NCBI RefSeq assembly: GCF_910591885.1
Contig: NW_025963594.1
Span: 186,001-250,000 of the forward strand
Source of the DNA: Bombus terrestris
Lineage: Eukaryota > Arthropoda > Insecta > Hymenoptera > Apidae
DNA: 64,000 nt
Direction: 5' to 3'
Shown here one piece after another: positions 1 to 13,670 of this stretch. Position numbers and translations under genes: made by a program. How positions within the stretch are numbered: the first letter of the stretch is position 1; every line of letters starts with the position of its first letter. The notes below the pieces were generated by a model that saw only the letters and a program-made list of their open reading frames with translations, searched no databases and was not told where the DNA came from.

Positions 1-970
1 GTCCCACGTTGTCCCACGTTGTCCCACGTTGTCCCACGGTGTCCAACGGTGTCCAACGATGTCCAACGGTGTCCAACGGTGTCCCACGATGTCCACCGAT
101 GTCCAACGGTGTCCAACGGTGTCCAACGGTGTCCAACGGTGTCCCACGTTGTCCCACGTTGTCCCACGGTGTCCAACGATGTCCAACGGTGTCCCACGTT
201 GTCCCACGTTGTCCCACGTTGTCCCACGTTGTCCCACGATGTCCCACGTTGTCCAACGATGTCCAACGGTGTCCCACGTTGTCCCACGTTGTCCCACGTT
301 GTCCCACGTTGTCCCACGTTGTCCCACGGTGTCCAACGGTGTCCAACGGTGTCCCACGTTGTCCCACGTTGTCCCACGTTGTCCCACGTTGTTCCATGGT
401 TTCCCACGTTGTCCCACATTGTCCCACGTTGTCCCACGTTGTCCCACGTTGTCCAACGGTGTCCCACGGTGTCCAACGGTGTCCCACGTTGTCCCACGTT
501 GTCCCACGTTGTCCCACGTTGTCCCACGGTGTCCCACGTTGTCCCACGTTGTCCCACGGTGTCCAACGGTGTCCAACGATGCCCAACGGTGTCCAACGGT
601 GTCCAACGATGTCCAACGGTGTCCAACGGTGTCCCACGGTGTCCAACGGTGTCCAACGGTGTCCCACGTTGTCCCACGTTGTCCCACGTTGTCCCACGTT
701 GTCCCACGATGTCCCACGTTGTCCAACGATGTCCAACGGTGTCCCACGTTGTCCCACGTTGTCCAACGTTGTCCAACGGTGTCCCACGTTGTCCCACGTT
801 GTCCTACGTTGTCCCACGTTGTCCCACGTTGTCCCACGTTGTCCCACGTTGTCCCACGTTGTCCCACGTTGTCCCACGGTGTCCAACGGTGTCCAACGAT
901 GTCCAACTGTGTCCAACGGTGTCCCACGTTGTCCCACGTTGTCCCACGTTGTCCCACGTTGTCCCACGTT
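1..970. repeat. Left-domain module, copy 1 (recurs at 12,661 and 14,101)
   Basis: Unit by unit, bases 1-970 match 12,661-13,630 in every block; the first difference is GTCCAACGAT at 971 against GTCCAACGTT at 13,631. The shared landmarks are X (GTCCACCGAT) at 91, GTTCCATGGT at 391, GTCCCACATT at 411, GCCCAACGGT at 581, GTCCTACGTT at 801 and GTCCAACTGT at 901. The third copy, from 14,101, differs in three units over the same stretch and then stays matched to about base 1,500. The left edge is cut by the window, so the true module may start earlier. Confidence 0.9.
391..410. repeat. GTTCCATGGT plus TTCCCACGTT linked pair, first of about 31 copies
   Basis: Wherever I found GTTCCATGGT it is followed at once by TTCCCACGTT. 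Sites include 391, 1,401, 7,491, 10,101, 10,311, 11,181, 11,391, 11,501, 13,051, 14,491, 15,481, 23,981, 25,131, 27,681, 28,241, 31,111, 31,671, 35,061, 35,601, 36,261, 38,411, 41,181, 41,731, 42,721, 46,991, 48,301, 49,321, 51,231, 51,781, 55,211 and 61,161. In several left-domain copies the next unit is GTCCCACATT. The first unit lacks the usual CpG and carries the palindrome CCATGG. I saw none between 15.5 and 23.9 kb. Confidence 0.9.
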
Positions 971-1530
971 GTCCAACGATGTCCAACGGTGTCCCACGTT
1001 GTCCCACGTTGTCCCACGTTGTCCCACGTTGTCCAACGATGTCCAACGGTGTCCCACGTTGTCCCACGTTGTCCCACGTTGTCCCACGTTGTCCCACGAT
1101 GTCCCACGTTGTCCAACGATGTCCAACGGTGTCCCACGTTGTCCCACGTTGTCCTACGTTGTCCCACGTTGTCCCACGTTGTCCCACGTTGTCCCACGTT
1201 GTCCCACGTTGTCCCACGTTGTCCCACGTTGTCCCACGTTGTCCCACGTTGTCCCACGTTGTCCCACGTTGTCCCACGTTGTCCCACGTTGTCCCACGTT
1301 GTCCCACGTTGTCCCACGATGTCCCACGTTGTCCCACGGTGTCCAACGGTGTCCAACGGTGTCCCACGTTGTCCCACGTTGTCCCACGTTGTCCCATGTT
1401 GTTCCATGGTTTCCCACGTTGTCCCACATTGTCCCACGTTGTCCCACGTTGTCCCACGTTGTCCAACGGTGTCCCACGGTGTCCAACGGTGTCCCACGTT
1501 GTCCCACGTTGTCCCACGTTGTCCCACGTT

Positions 1531-2870
1531 GTCCCACGGTGTCCAACGGTGTCCCACGTTGTCCCACGTTGTCCCACGGTGTCCAACGATGTCCAACGGT
1601 GTCCAACGGTGTCCCACGGTGTCCCACGTTGTCCCACGTTGTACCACGTTGTCCAACGGTGTCCCACGATGTCCAACGATGTCCAACGATGTCCCACGTT
1701 GTCCAACGATGTCCAACGGTGTCCCACGTTGTCCCACGTTGTCCTACGTTGTCCCACGTTGTCCCACGTTGTCCCACGTTGTCCCACGTTGTCCCACGTT
1801 GTCCCACGGTGTCCAACGGTGTCCCACGTTGTCCAACGGTGTCCCACGATGTCCAACGATGTCCAACGATGTCCAACGGTGTCCAACGGTGTCCCACGTT
1901 GTCCCACGTTGTCCCACGTTGTCCCACGGTGTCCAACGATGTCCCACGGTGTCCCACGTTGTCCCACGTTGTCCCACGTTGTCCCACGTTGTCCCACGTT
2001 GTCCCACGTTGTCCCACGTTGTCCCACGGTGTCCAACGGTGTCCCACGTTGTCCCACGTTGTCCCACGTTGTCCCACGTTGTCCCACGTTGTCCCACGTT
2101 GTCCCACGGTGTCCAACGATGTCCAACGGTGTCCAACGATGTCCAACGGTGTCCCACGATGTCCAACGATGTCCAACGATGTCCAACGGTGTCCAACGGT
2201 GTCCCACGTTGTCCCACGTTGTCCCACGTTGTCCCACGTTGTCCCACGTTGTCCCACGTTGTCCCACGGTGTCCAACGGTGTCCAACGATGTCCAACGGT
2301 GTCCAAATGTGTCCCACGATGTCCACCGATGTCCAACGGTGTCCAACGGTGTCCAACGGTGTCCAACGATGTCCAACGATGTCCAACGATGTCCAACGGT
2401 GTCCAACGATGTCCAACGATGTCCAACGGTGTCCCACGATGTCCAACGATGTCCAACGATGTCCAACGGTGTCCAACGGTGTCCCACGTTGTCCCACGTT
2501 GTCCCACGGTGTCCAACGGTGTCCAACGCTGTCCCACGTTGTCCAACGGTGTCCCACGTTGTCCCACGTTGTCCCACGTTGTCCCACGTTGTCCCACGAT
2601 GTCCCACGTTGTCCCACGTTGTCCCACGTTGTCCCACGTTGTCCCACGTTGTCCCACGTTGTCCCACGTTGTCCCACGTTGTCCCACGTTGTCCCACGTT
2701 GTCCCACGGTGTCCAACGGTGTCCAACGATGTCCAACGGTGTCCAACGGTGTCCCACGTTGTCCCACGTTGTCCCACGTTGTCCCACGGTGTCCAACGAT
2801 GTCCAACGGTGTCCCACGTTGTCCCACGTTGTCCCACGTTGTCCCACGTTGTCCCACGTTGTCCCACGTT
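1531..2870. repeat. Long-range duplicated module, copy 1 (partner at 21,261-22,600)
   Basis: This block matches 21,261-22,600 at an offset of 19,730-19,740 bp. The link rests on rare units found in the same order: GTACCACGTT at 1,641 and 21,371, GTCCTACGTT at 1,741 and 21,471, X at 2,331 and 22,071, and GTCCAACGCT at 2,521 and 22,261. The offset changes by one unit near 1,790 and again near 2,690, so the copies differ by single-unit gain or loss plus a few substitutions (for example GTCCAAATGT at 2,301 against GTCCAACTGT at 22,041). The edges are approximate because canonical runs flank both copies. Confidence 0.85.
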
Positions 2871-5800
2871 GTCCCACGTTGTCCCACGTTGTCCCACGTT
2901 GTCCCACGATGTCCCACGTTGTCCCACGTTGTCCCACGTTGTCCCACGTTGTCCCACGTTGTCCCACGTTGTCCCACGGTGTCCAACGATGTCCAACGGT
3001 GTCCCACGTTGTCCAACGGTGTCCCACGTTGTCCCACGTTGTCCCACGTTGTCCCACGTTGTCCCACGATGTCCCACGGTGTCCAACGATGTCCAACGGT
3101 GTCCAACGGTGTCCCACGGTGTCCAACGGTGTCCCACGGTGTCCAACGGTGTCCCACGTTGTCCCACGTTGTCCCACGTTGTCCCACGTTGTCCCACGTT
3201 GTCCTACGTTGTCCCACGTTGTCCCACGTTGTCCCACGTTGTCCCACGTTGTCCCACGTTGTCCCACGGTGTCCAACGGTGTCCCACGTTGTCCCACGTT
3301 GTCCCACGTTGTCCCACGTTGTCCCACGTTGTCCCACGTTGTCCCACGTTGTCCCACGTTGTCCCACGTTGTCCCACGTTGTCCCACGTTGTCCCACGGT
3401 GTCCAACGGTGTCCAACGGTGTCCAACGGTGTCCAACGATGTCCAACGGTGTCCAACGGTGTCCCACGGTGTCCAACGGTGTCCAACGGTGTCCCACGGT
3501 GTCCAACGGTGTCCCACGTTGTCCCACGTTGTCCCACGTTGTCCCACGTTGTCCCACGATGTCCCACGTTGTCCAACGATGTCCAACGGTGTCCCACGTT
3601 GTCCCACGTTGTCCTACGTTGTCCCACGTTGTCCCACGTTGTCCCACGTTGTCCCACGTTGTCCCACGTTGTCCCACGGTGTCCAACGGTGTCCCACGTT
3701 GTCCCACGTTGTCCCACGGTGTCCAACGATGTCCAACGGTGTCCAACGGTGTCCCACGGTGTCCCACGGTGTCCAACGATGTCCAACGGTGTCCAACGGT
3801 GTCCCACGTTGTCCCACGGTGTCCAACGGTGTCCAACGGTGTCCAACGGTGTCCAACGATGTCCAACGGTGTCCAACGGTGTCCCACCTTGTCCAACGGT
3901 GTCCAACGGTGTCCCACGTTGTCCCACGTTGTCCCACGTTGTCCCACGTTGTCCCACGTTGTCCCACGATGTCCAACGATGTCCAACGGTGTCCCACGTT
4001 GTCCCACGTTGTCCTACGTTGTCCCACGTTGTCCCACGTTGTCCCACGTTGTCCCACGTTGTCCCACGTTGTCCCACGGTGTCCAACGGTGTCCCACGTT
4101 GTCCCACGTTGTCCCACGGTGTCCAACGATGTCCAACGGTGTCCAACGTTGTCCCACGTTGTCCCACGTTGTCCCACGTTGTCCCACGTTGTCCCACGGT
4201 GTCCCACGGTTTCCAACGGTGTCCAACGATGTCCAACTGTGTCCAACGGTGTCCCACGTTGTCCCACGTTGTCCCACGTTGTCCCACGTTGTCCAACGAT
4301 GTCCAACGGTGTCCCACGTTGTCCCACGTTGTCCCACGTTGTCCCACGTTGTCCCACGTTGTCCCACGTTGTCCCACGTTGTCCCACGTTGTCCCACGTT
4401 GTCCCACGTTGTCCCACGTTGTCCCACGGTGTCCAACGATGTCCAACGGTGTCCCACGTTGTCCCACGTTGTCCCACGTTGTCCCACGTTGTCGCACGTT
4501 GTCCCACGATGTCCCACGTTGTCCCACGTTGTCCCACGTTGTCCCACGTTGTCCCACGTTGTCCCACGTTGTCCCACGTTGTCCCACGTTGTCCAACGAT
4601 GTCCAACGGTGTCCCACGTTGTCCCACGTTGTCCCACGTTGTCCCACGTTGTCCCACGGTGTCCAACAGTGTCCCACGTTGTCCCACGTTGTCCCACGGT
4701 GTCCCACGTTGTCCCACGTTGTCCCACGTTGTCCCACGTTCTCCCACGTTGTCCCACGTTGTCCCACGTTGTCCCACGGTGTCCAACGGTGTCCCACGTT
4801 GTCCCACGTTGTCCCACGGTGTCCAACGATGTCCAACGGTGTCCAACGTTGTCCCACGTTGTCCCACGTTGTCCCACGTTGTCCCACGTTGTCCCACGGT
4901 GTCCCACGGTGTCCAACGGTGTCCAACGATGTCCAACTGTGTCCAACGGTGTCCCACGTTGTCCCACGTTGTCCCACGTTGTCCCACGTTGTCCCACGTT
5001 GTCCAACGATGTCCAACGGTGTCCCACGTTGTCCCACGTTGTCCCACGTTGTCCCACGTTGTCCCACGTTGTCCCACGTTGTCCCACGTTGTCCCACGTT
5101 GTCCCACGTTGTCCCACGTTGTCCCACGTTGTCCCACGGTGTCCAACGTTGTCCAACGGTGTCCCACGTTGTCCCACGTTGTCCCACGTTGTCCCACGTT
5201 GTCCCACGTTGTCCCACGATGTCCCACGTTGTCCCACGTTGTCCCACGTTGTCCCACGTTGTCCCACGTTCTCCCACGTTGTCCCACGTTGTCCCACGGT
5301 GTCCAACGATGTCCAACGGTGTCCCACGTTGTCCCACGTTGTCCCACGTTGTCCCACGTTGTCCCACGGTGTCCAACGGTGTCCCACGTTGTCCCACGTT
5401 GTCCCACGGTGTCCAACGATGTCCAACGGTGTCCAACGGTGTCCCACGGTGTCCCACGTTGTCCCACGTTGTCCCACGTTGTCCCACGTTGTCCTACGTT
5501 GTCCCACGTTGTCCCACGTTGTCCCACGTTGTCCCACGTTGTCCCACGGTGTCCAACGGTGTCCAACGGTGTCCAACGGTGTCCAACGATGTCCAACGGT
5601 GTCCAACGGTGTCCCACCTTGTCCAACGGTGTCCAACGTTGTCCCACGTTGTCCCACGTTGTCCCACGTTGTCCCACGTTGTCCCACGTTGTCCCACGTT
5701 GTCCCACGTTGTCCCACGTTGTCCCACGTTGTCCCACGATGTCCCACGTTGTCCAACGATGTCCAACGGTGTCCCACGTTGTCCCACGTTGTCCCACGTT

Positions 5801-8800
5801 GTCCCACGTTGTCCCACGGTGTCCAACGATGTCCAACGGTGTCCCACGTTGTCCCACGTTGTCCCACGTTGTCCCACGTTGTCCCACGTTGTCCCACGAT
5901 GTCCCACGTTGTCCCACGTTGTCCCACGTTGTCCCACGTTGCCCAACGGTGTCCCACGTTGTCCCACGTTGTCCCACGTTGTCCCACGTTGTCCCACGTT
6001 GTCCCACGTTGTCCCACGTTGCCCCCCGGTGTCCAACGATGTCCAACGGTGTCCCACGTTGTCCCACGTTGTCCCACGTTGTCCCACGTTGTCCCACGGT
6101 GTCCAACGATGTCCAACGGTGTCCCACGTTGTCCCACGTTGTCCCACGTTGTCCCACGTTGTCCCACGTTGTCCCACGTTGTCCCACGTTGTCCCACGGT
6201 GTCCAACGGTGTCCAACGATGTCCCACGTTGTCCCACGTTGTCCCACGTTGTCCCACGTTGTCCCACGATGTCCCACGTTGTCCCACGTTGTCCCACGTT
6301 GTCCCACGTTGTCCCACGTTGTCCCACGTTGTCCCACGGTGTCCAACGATGTCCCACGGTGTCCCACGTTGTCCCACGTTGTCCCACGGTGTCCAACGAT
6401 GTCCAACGGTGTCCCACGTTGTCCCACGTTGTCCCACGATGTCCCACGTTGTCCCACGATGTCCAACGGTGTCCCACGTTGTCCCACGTTGTCCTACGTT
6501 GTCCCACGTTGTCCCACGTTGTCCCACGTTGTCCCACGTTGTCCCACGTTGTCCCACGGTGTCCAATGGTGTCCCACGTTCTCCCACGTTGTCCCACGGT
6601 GTCCAACGATGTCCAACGGTGTCCAACGGTGTCCCACGGTGTCCAACGATGTCCAACGGTGTCCCACGTTGTCCCACGTTGTCCCACGTTGTCCCACGTT
6701 GTCCCACGTTGTCCCACGTTGTCCCACGTTGTCCCACGTTGTCCCACGTTGTCCCACGTTGTCCCACGTTGTCCCACGTTGTCCCACGTTGTCCCACGGT
6801 GTCCAACGGTGTCCAACGATGTCCAACGGTGTCCAACGGTGTCCCACGATGTCCACCGATGTCCAACGGTGTCCAACGGTGTCCAACGGTGTCCAACGGT
6901 GTCCCACGTTGTCCCACGTTGTCCCACGGTGTCCAACGGTGTCCAACGGTGTCCCACGTTGTCCCACGTTGTCCCACGGTGTCCAACGGTGTCCAACGAT
7001 GTCCCACGTTGTCCCACGTTGTCCCACGTTGTCCCACGTTGTCCCACGATGTCCCACGTTGTCCCACGTTGTCCCACGTTGTCCCACGTTGTCCCACGTT
7101 GTCCCACGTTGTCCCACGTTGTCCCACGTTGTCCCACGGTGTCCAACGGTGTCCAACGATGTCCAACGGTGTCCAACGGTGTCCCACGATGTCCACCGAT
7201 GTCCAACGGTGTCCAACGGTGTCCAACGGTGTCCAACGGTGTCCCACGTTGTCCCACGTTGTCCCATGGTGTCCAACGATGTCCAACGGTGTCCCACGTT
7301 GTCCCACGTTGTCCCACGTTGTCCCACGTTGTCCCACGATGTCCCACGTTGTCCAACGATGTCCAACGGTGTCCCACGTTGTCCCACGTTGTCCCACGTT
7401 GTCCCACGTTGTCCCACGTTGTCCCACGGTGTCCAACGGTGTCCAACGGTGTCCCACGTTGTCCCACGTTGTCCCACGTTGTCCCACGTTGTTCCATGGT
7501 TTCCCACGTTGTCCCACGTTGTCCCACGTTGTCCCACGTTGTCCCACGTTGTCCAACGGTGTCCCACGGTGTCCAACGCTGTCCCACGTTGTCCCACGTT
7601 GTCCCACGTTGTCCCACGTTGTCCAACGGTGTCCCACGTTGTCCCACGTTGTCCCACGGTGTCCAACGGTGTCCAACGATGTCCAAGGGTGTCCAACGGT
7701 GTCCCACGATGTCCACCGATGACCAACGGTGTCCAACGGTGTCCAACGGTGTCCAACGGTGTCCAACGATGTCCAACGATGTCCAACGGTGTCCCACGTT
7801 GTCCCACGTTGTCCAACGATGTCCAACGGTGTCCCACGGTGTCCCACGTTGTCCCACGTTGTCCCACGTTGTCCCACGATGTCCCACGTTGTCCAACGAT
7901 GTCCAACGGTGTCCCACGTTGTCCCACGTTGTCCTACGTTGTCCCACGTTGTCCCACGTTGTCCCATGGTGTCCAACGATGTCCAACGGTGTCCCACGTT
8001 GTCCCACGTTGTCCCACGTTGTCCCACGTTGTCCCACGTTGTCCCACGTTGTCCCACGTTGTCCCACGTTGTCCCACGTTGTCCCACGTTGTCCCACGTT
8101 GTCCCACGTTGTCCCACGGTGTCCAACGGTGTCCCACGTTGTCCCACGTTGTCCCACGTTGTCCCACGGTGTCCAACGATGTCCAACGGTGTCCCACGTT
8201 GTCCCACGTTGTCCCACGTTGTCCCACGTTGTCCCACGTTGTCCCACGGTGTCCCACGTTGTCCCACGTTGTCCCACGTTGTCCCACGGTGTCCAACGGT
8301 GTCCAACGGTGTCCAACGGTGTCCAACGATGTCCAACGGTGTCCAACGGTGTCCCACGGTGTCCAACGGTGTCCAACGGTGTCCCACGTTGTCCCACGTT
8401 GTCCCACGTTGTCCCACGTTGTCCCACGTTGTCCCACGATGTCCCACGTTGTCCAACGTTGTCCAACGGTGTCCCACGTTGTCCCACGTTGTCCAACGTT
8501 GTCCAACGGTGTCCCACGTTGTCCCACGTTGTCCTACGTTGTCCCACGTTGTCCCACGTTGTCCCACGTTGTCCCACGTTGTCCCACGTTGTCCCACGGT
8601 GTCCAACGGTGTCCAACGGTGTCCAACGATGTCCAACTGTGTCCAACGGTGTCCCACGTTGTCCCACGTTGTCCCACGTTGTCCCACGTTGTCCCACGTT
8701 GTCCAACGATGTCCAACGGTGTCCCACGTTGTCCCACGTTGTCCCACGTTGTCCCACGTTGTCCAACGATGTCCAACGGTGTCCCACGTTGTCCCACGTT

Positions 8801-9390
8801 GTCCCACGTTGTCCCACGTTGTCCCACGATGTCCCACGTTGTCCAACGATGTCCAACGGTGTCCCACGTTGTCCCACGTTGTCCTACGTTGTCCCACGTT
8901 GTCCCACGTTGTCCCACGTTGTCCCACGTTGTCCCACGGTGTCCAACGGTGTCCCACGTTGTCCCACGTTGTCCCACGGTGTCCAACGATGTCCAACGGT
9001 GTCCAACGGTGTCCCACGGTGTCCAACGATGTCCAACGGTGTCCCACGTTGTCCCACGTTGTCCCACGTTGTCCCACGTTGTCCCACGTTGTCCCACGTT
9101 GTCCCACGTTGTCCCACGTTGTCCCACGTTGTCCCACGTTGTCCCACGGTGTCCAACGATGTCCAACGGTGTCCCACGTTGTCCCACGTTGTCCCACGTT
9201 GTCCCACGTTGTCCCACGTTGTCCCACGATGTCCCACGTTGTCCCACGTTGTCCCACGTTGTCCCACGTTGTCCCACGTTGTCCCACGTTGTGCCACGTT
9301 GTCCAACGGTGTCCCACGTTGTCCCACGTTGTCCCACGTTGTCCCACGTTGTCCCACGTTGTCCCACGTTGTCCCACGTTGTCCCACGTT

Positions 9391-10480
9391 GCCCCCCGGT
9401 GTCCAACGATGTCCAACGGTGTCGCACGTTGTCCCACGTTGTCCCACGTTGTCCCACGGTGTCCAACGATGTCCAACGGTGTCAAACGGTGTCCCACGGT
9501 GTCCCACGTTGTCCCACGTTGTCCCACGTTGTCCCACGTTGTCCCACGATGTCCCACGTTGTCCAACGATGTCCAACGGTGTCCCACGTTGTCCCACGTT
9601 GTCCCACGTTGTCCCACGTTGTCCCACGTTGTCCCACGGTGTGCAACGGTGTCCAACGGTGTCCCACGTTGTCCCACGTTGTCCCACGTTGTCCCAAGTT
9701 GTCCCACGTTGTCCCACGTTGTCCCACGTTGTCCCACGTTGTCCCACGGTGTCCAACGGTGTCCAACGATGTCCAACGGTGTCCAACGGTGTCCCACGAT
9801 GTCCACCGATGTCCAACGGTGTCCAACGGTGTCCAACGGTGTCCAACGGTGTCCCACGTTGTCCCACGTTGTCCCACGGTGTCCAACGATGTCCAACGGT
9901 GTCCCACGTTGTCCCACGTTGTCCCACGTTGTCCCACGTTGTCCCACGATGTCCCACGTTGTCCAACGATGTCCAACGGTGTCCCACGTTGTCCCACGTT
10001 GTCCCACGTTGTCCCACGTTGTCCCACGTTGTCCCACGGTGTCCAACGGTGTCCAACGGTGTCCCACGTTGTCCCACGTTGTCCCACGTTGTCCCACGTT
10101 GTTCCATGGTTTCCCACGTTGTCCCACGTTGTCCCACGTTGTCCCACGTTGTCCCACGTTGTCCAACGGTGTCCAACGATGTCCAACGGTGTCCCACGTT
10201 GTCCCACGTTGTCCCACGTTGTCCCACGTTGTCCCACGTTGTCCCACGGTGTCCAACGGTGTCCAACGGTGTCCCACGTTGTCCCACGTTGTCCCACGTT
10301 GTCCCACGTTGTTCCATGGTTTCCCACGTTGTCCCACATTGTCCCACGTTGTCCCACGTTGTCCCACGTTGTCCCACGGTGTCCCACGGTGTCCAACGGT
10401 GTCCCACGTTGTCCCACGTTGTCCCACGTTGTCCCACGTTGTCCCACGTTGTCCCACGTTGTCCCACGTTGTCCCACGTT
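9391..10480. repeat. 1.09-kb tandem duplication, copy 1
   Basis: The block begins with the rare unit GCCCCCCGGT at 9,391. It holds GTCAAACGGT at 9,481, GTGCAACGGT at 9,641, X at 9,801 and GTTCCATGGT at 10,101 and 10,311. The same ordered landmarks recur 1,090 bp later, changing to 1,080 bp after about 9,700, so one unit has been lost or gained. Private changes in this copy include GTCGCACGTT at 9,421 and GTCCCAAGTT at 9,691. GCCCCCCGGT occurs only at 6,021, 9,391, 10,481, 12,311 and 13,751, so this module family is confined to the left of the window. Confidence 0.88.
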
Positions 10481-11430
10481 GCCCCCCGGTGTCCAACGAT
10501 GTCCAACGGTGTCCCACGTTGTCCCACGTTGTCCCACGTTGTCCCACGGTGTCCAACGATGTCCAACGGTGTCAAACGGTGTCCCACGGTGTCCCACGTT
10601 GTCCCACGTTGTCCCACGTTGTCCCACGTTGTCCCACGATGTCCCACGTTGTCCAACGATGTCCAACGGTGTCCCACGTTGTCCCACGTTGTCCCACGTT
10701 GTCCCACGTTGTCCCACGTTGTCCCACGGTGTGCAACGGTGTCCAACGGTGTCCCACGTTGTCCCACGTTGTCCCACGTTGTCCCACGTTGTCCCACGTT
10801 GTCCCACGTTGTCCCACGTTGTCCCACGGTGTCCAACGGTGTCCAACGATGTCCAACGGTGTCCAACGGTGTCCCACGATGTCCACCGATGTCCAACGGT
10901 GTCCAACGGTGTCCAACGGTGTCCAACGGTGTCCCACGTTGTCCCACGTTGTCCCACGGTGTCCAACGATGTCCAACGGTGTCCCACGTTGTCCCACGTT
11001 GTCCCACGTTGTCCCACGTTGTCCCACGATGTCCCACGTTGTCCAACGATGTCCAACGGTGTCCCACGTTGTCCCACGTTGTCCCACGTTGTCCCACGTT
11101 GTCCCACGTTGTCCCACGGTGTCCAACGGTGTCCAACGGTGTCCCACGTTGTCCCACGTTGTCCCACGTTGTCCCACGTTGTTCCATGGTTTCCCACGTT
11201 GTCCCACATTGTCCCACGTTGTCCCACGTTGTCCCACGTTGTCCAACGGTGTCCAACGATGTCCAACGGTGTCCCACGTTGTCCCACGTTGTCCCACGTT
11301 GTCCCACGTTGTCCCACGTTGTCCCACGGTGTCCAACGGTGTCCAACGGTGTCCCACGTTGTCCCACGTTGTCCCACGTTGTCCCACGTTGTTCCATGGT
11401 TTCCCACGTTGTCCCACGTTGTCCCACGTT
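10481..11430. repeat. 1.09-kb tandem duplication, copy 2 (3' truncated)
   Basis: This copy directly follows the first. GCCCCCCGGT is at 10,481, GTCAAACGGT at 10,571, GTGCAACGGT at 10,731, X at 10,881 and GTTCCATGGT at 11,181 and 11,391. After about 11,430 the match stops. A further GTTCCATGGT at 11,501 then follows, only 110 bp after the previous one, which marks a later local rearrangement. The landmark GCCCCCCGGT is not repeated at the end of this copy, so the duplication did not continue as a regular higher-order array. Confidence 0.83.
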
Positions 11431-12230
11431 GTCCCACGGTGTCCAACGGTGTCCAACGGTGTCCCACGTTGTCCCACGTTGTCCCACGTTGTCCCACGTT
11501 GTTCCATGGTTTCCCACGTTGTCCCACATTGTCCCACGTTGTCCCACGTTGTCCCACGTTGTCCAACGGTGTCCCACGGTGTCCAACGGTGTCCCACGTT
11601 GTCCCACGTTGTCCCACGTTGTCCCACGTTGTCCCACGGTGTCCCACGTTGTCCCACGTTGTCCCACGTTGTCCCACGTTGTCCAACGATGTCCAACGGT
11701 GTCCCACGTTGTCCCACGTTGTCCCACGTTGTCCCACGTTGTCCCACGATGTCCCACGTTGTCCAACGATGTCCAACGGTGTCCCACGTTGTCCCACGTT
11801 GTCCTACGTTGTCCCACGTTGTCCCACGTTGTCCCACGTTGTCCCACGTTGTCCCACGGTGTCCAACGGTGTCCCACGTTGTCCCACGTTGTCCCACGGT
11901 GTCCAACGATGTCCAACGGTGTCCAACGGTGTCCCACGGTGTCCAACGATGTCCAACGGTGTCCCACGTTGTCCCACGTTGTCCCACGTTGTCCCACGTT
12001 GTCCCACGTTGTCCCACGTTGTCCCACGTTGTCCCACGTTGTCCCACGTTGTCCCACGTTGTCCCACGGTGTCCAACGATGTCCAACGGTGTCCCACGTT
12101 GTCCCACGTTGTCCCACGTTGTCCCACGTTGTCCCACGTTGTCCCACGATGTCCCACGTTGTCCCACGTTGTCCCACGTTGTCCCACGTTGTCCCACGTT
12201 GTCCCACGTTGTCCCACGTTGCCCAACGGT

Positions 12231-13670
12231 GTCCCACGTTGTCCCACGTTGTCCCACGTTGTCCCACGTTGTCCCACGTTGTCCCACGTTGTCCCACGTT
12301 GTCCCACGTTGCCCCCCGGTGTCCAACGATGTCCAACGGTGTCCCACGTTGTCCCACGTTGTCCCACGTTGTCCCACGGTGTCCAACGATGTCCAACGGT
12401 GTCAAACGGTGTCCCACGGTGTCCCACGTTGTCCCACGTTGTCCCACGTTGTCCCACGTTGTCCCACGATGTCCCACGTTGTCCAACGATGTCCAACGGT
12501 GTCCCACGTTGTCCCACGTTGTCCCACGTTGTCCCACGTTGTCCCACGTTGTCCCACGGTGTGCAACGGTGTCCAACGGTGTCCCACGTTGTCCCACGTT
12601 GTCCCACGTTGTCCCACGTTGTCCCACGTTGTCCCACGTTGTCCCACGTTGTCCCACGTTGTCCCACGTTGTCCCACGTTGTCCCACGTTGTCCCACGGT
12701 GTCCAACGGTGTCCAACGATGTCCAACGGTGTCCAACGGTGTCCCACGATGTCCACCGATGTCCAACGGTGTCCAACGGTGTCCAACGGTGTCCAACGGT
12801 GTCCCACGTTGTCCCACGTTGTCCCACGGTGTCCAACGATGTCCAACGGTGTCCCACGTTGTCCCACGTTGTCCCACGTTGTCCCACGTTGTCCCACGAT
12901 GTCCCACGTTGTCCAACGATGTCCAACGGTGTCCCACGTTGTCCCACGTTGTCCCACGTTGTCCCACGTTGTCCCACGTTGTCCCACGGTGTCCAACGGT
13001 GTCCAACGGTGTCCCACGTTGTCCCACGTTGTCCCACGTTGTCCCACGTTGTTCCATGGTTTCCCACGTTGTCCCACATTGTCCCACGTTGTCCCACGTT
13101 GTCCCACGTTGTCCAACGGTGTCCCACGGTGTCCAACGGTGTCCCACGTTGTCCCACGTTGTCCCACGTTGTCCCACGTTGTCCCACGGTGTCCCACGTT
13201 GTCCCACGTTGTCCCACGGTGTCCAACGGTGTCCAACGATGCCCAACGGTGTCCAACGGTGTCCAACGATGTCCAACGGTGTCCAACGGTGTCCCACGGT
13301 GTCCAACGGTGTCCAACGGTGTCCCACGTTGTCCCACGTTGTCCCACGTTGTCCCACGTTGTCCCACGATGTCCCACGTTGTCCAACGATGTCCAACGGT
13401 GTCCCACGTTGTCCCACGTTGTCCAACGTTGTCCAACGGTGTCCCACGTTGTCCCACGTTGTCCTACGTTGTCCCACGTTGTCCCACGTTGTCCCACGTT
13501 GTCCCACGTTGTCCCACGTTGTCCCACGTTGTCCCACGGTGTCCAACGGTGTCCAACGATGTCCAACTGTGTCCAACGGTGTCCCACGTTGTCCCACGTT
13601 GTCCCACGTTGTCCCACGTTGTCCCACGTTGTCCAACGTTGTCCAACGGTGTCCCACGTTGTCCCACGTT
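12231..13670. repeat. 1.44-kb tandem duplication, copy 1
   Basis: Ordered landmarks are GCCCCCCGGT at 12,311, GTCAAACGGT at 12,401, GTGCAACGGT at 12,561, X at 12,751, GTTCCATGGT at 13,051, GCCCAACGGT at 13,241, GTCCTACGTT at 13,461 and GTCCAACTGT at 13,561. All except GTCAAACGGT recur exactly 1,440 bp downstream. The second part (12,661-13,630) is identical to bases 1-970. The module thus joins the GCCCCCCGGT family seen at 9,391 to the family at the start of the window. The boundaries are approximate because both sides are canonical runs. Confidence 0.88.

Noticed and set aside
391..410. Insertion footprint of a mobile element at the GTTCCATGGT plus TTCCCACGTT pair
   Set aside because: The pair aligns to two ordinary units by substitution alone, with no added bases, target-site duplication or inverted repeats beyond the 6-bp CCATGG palindrome.
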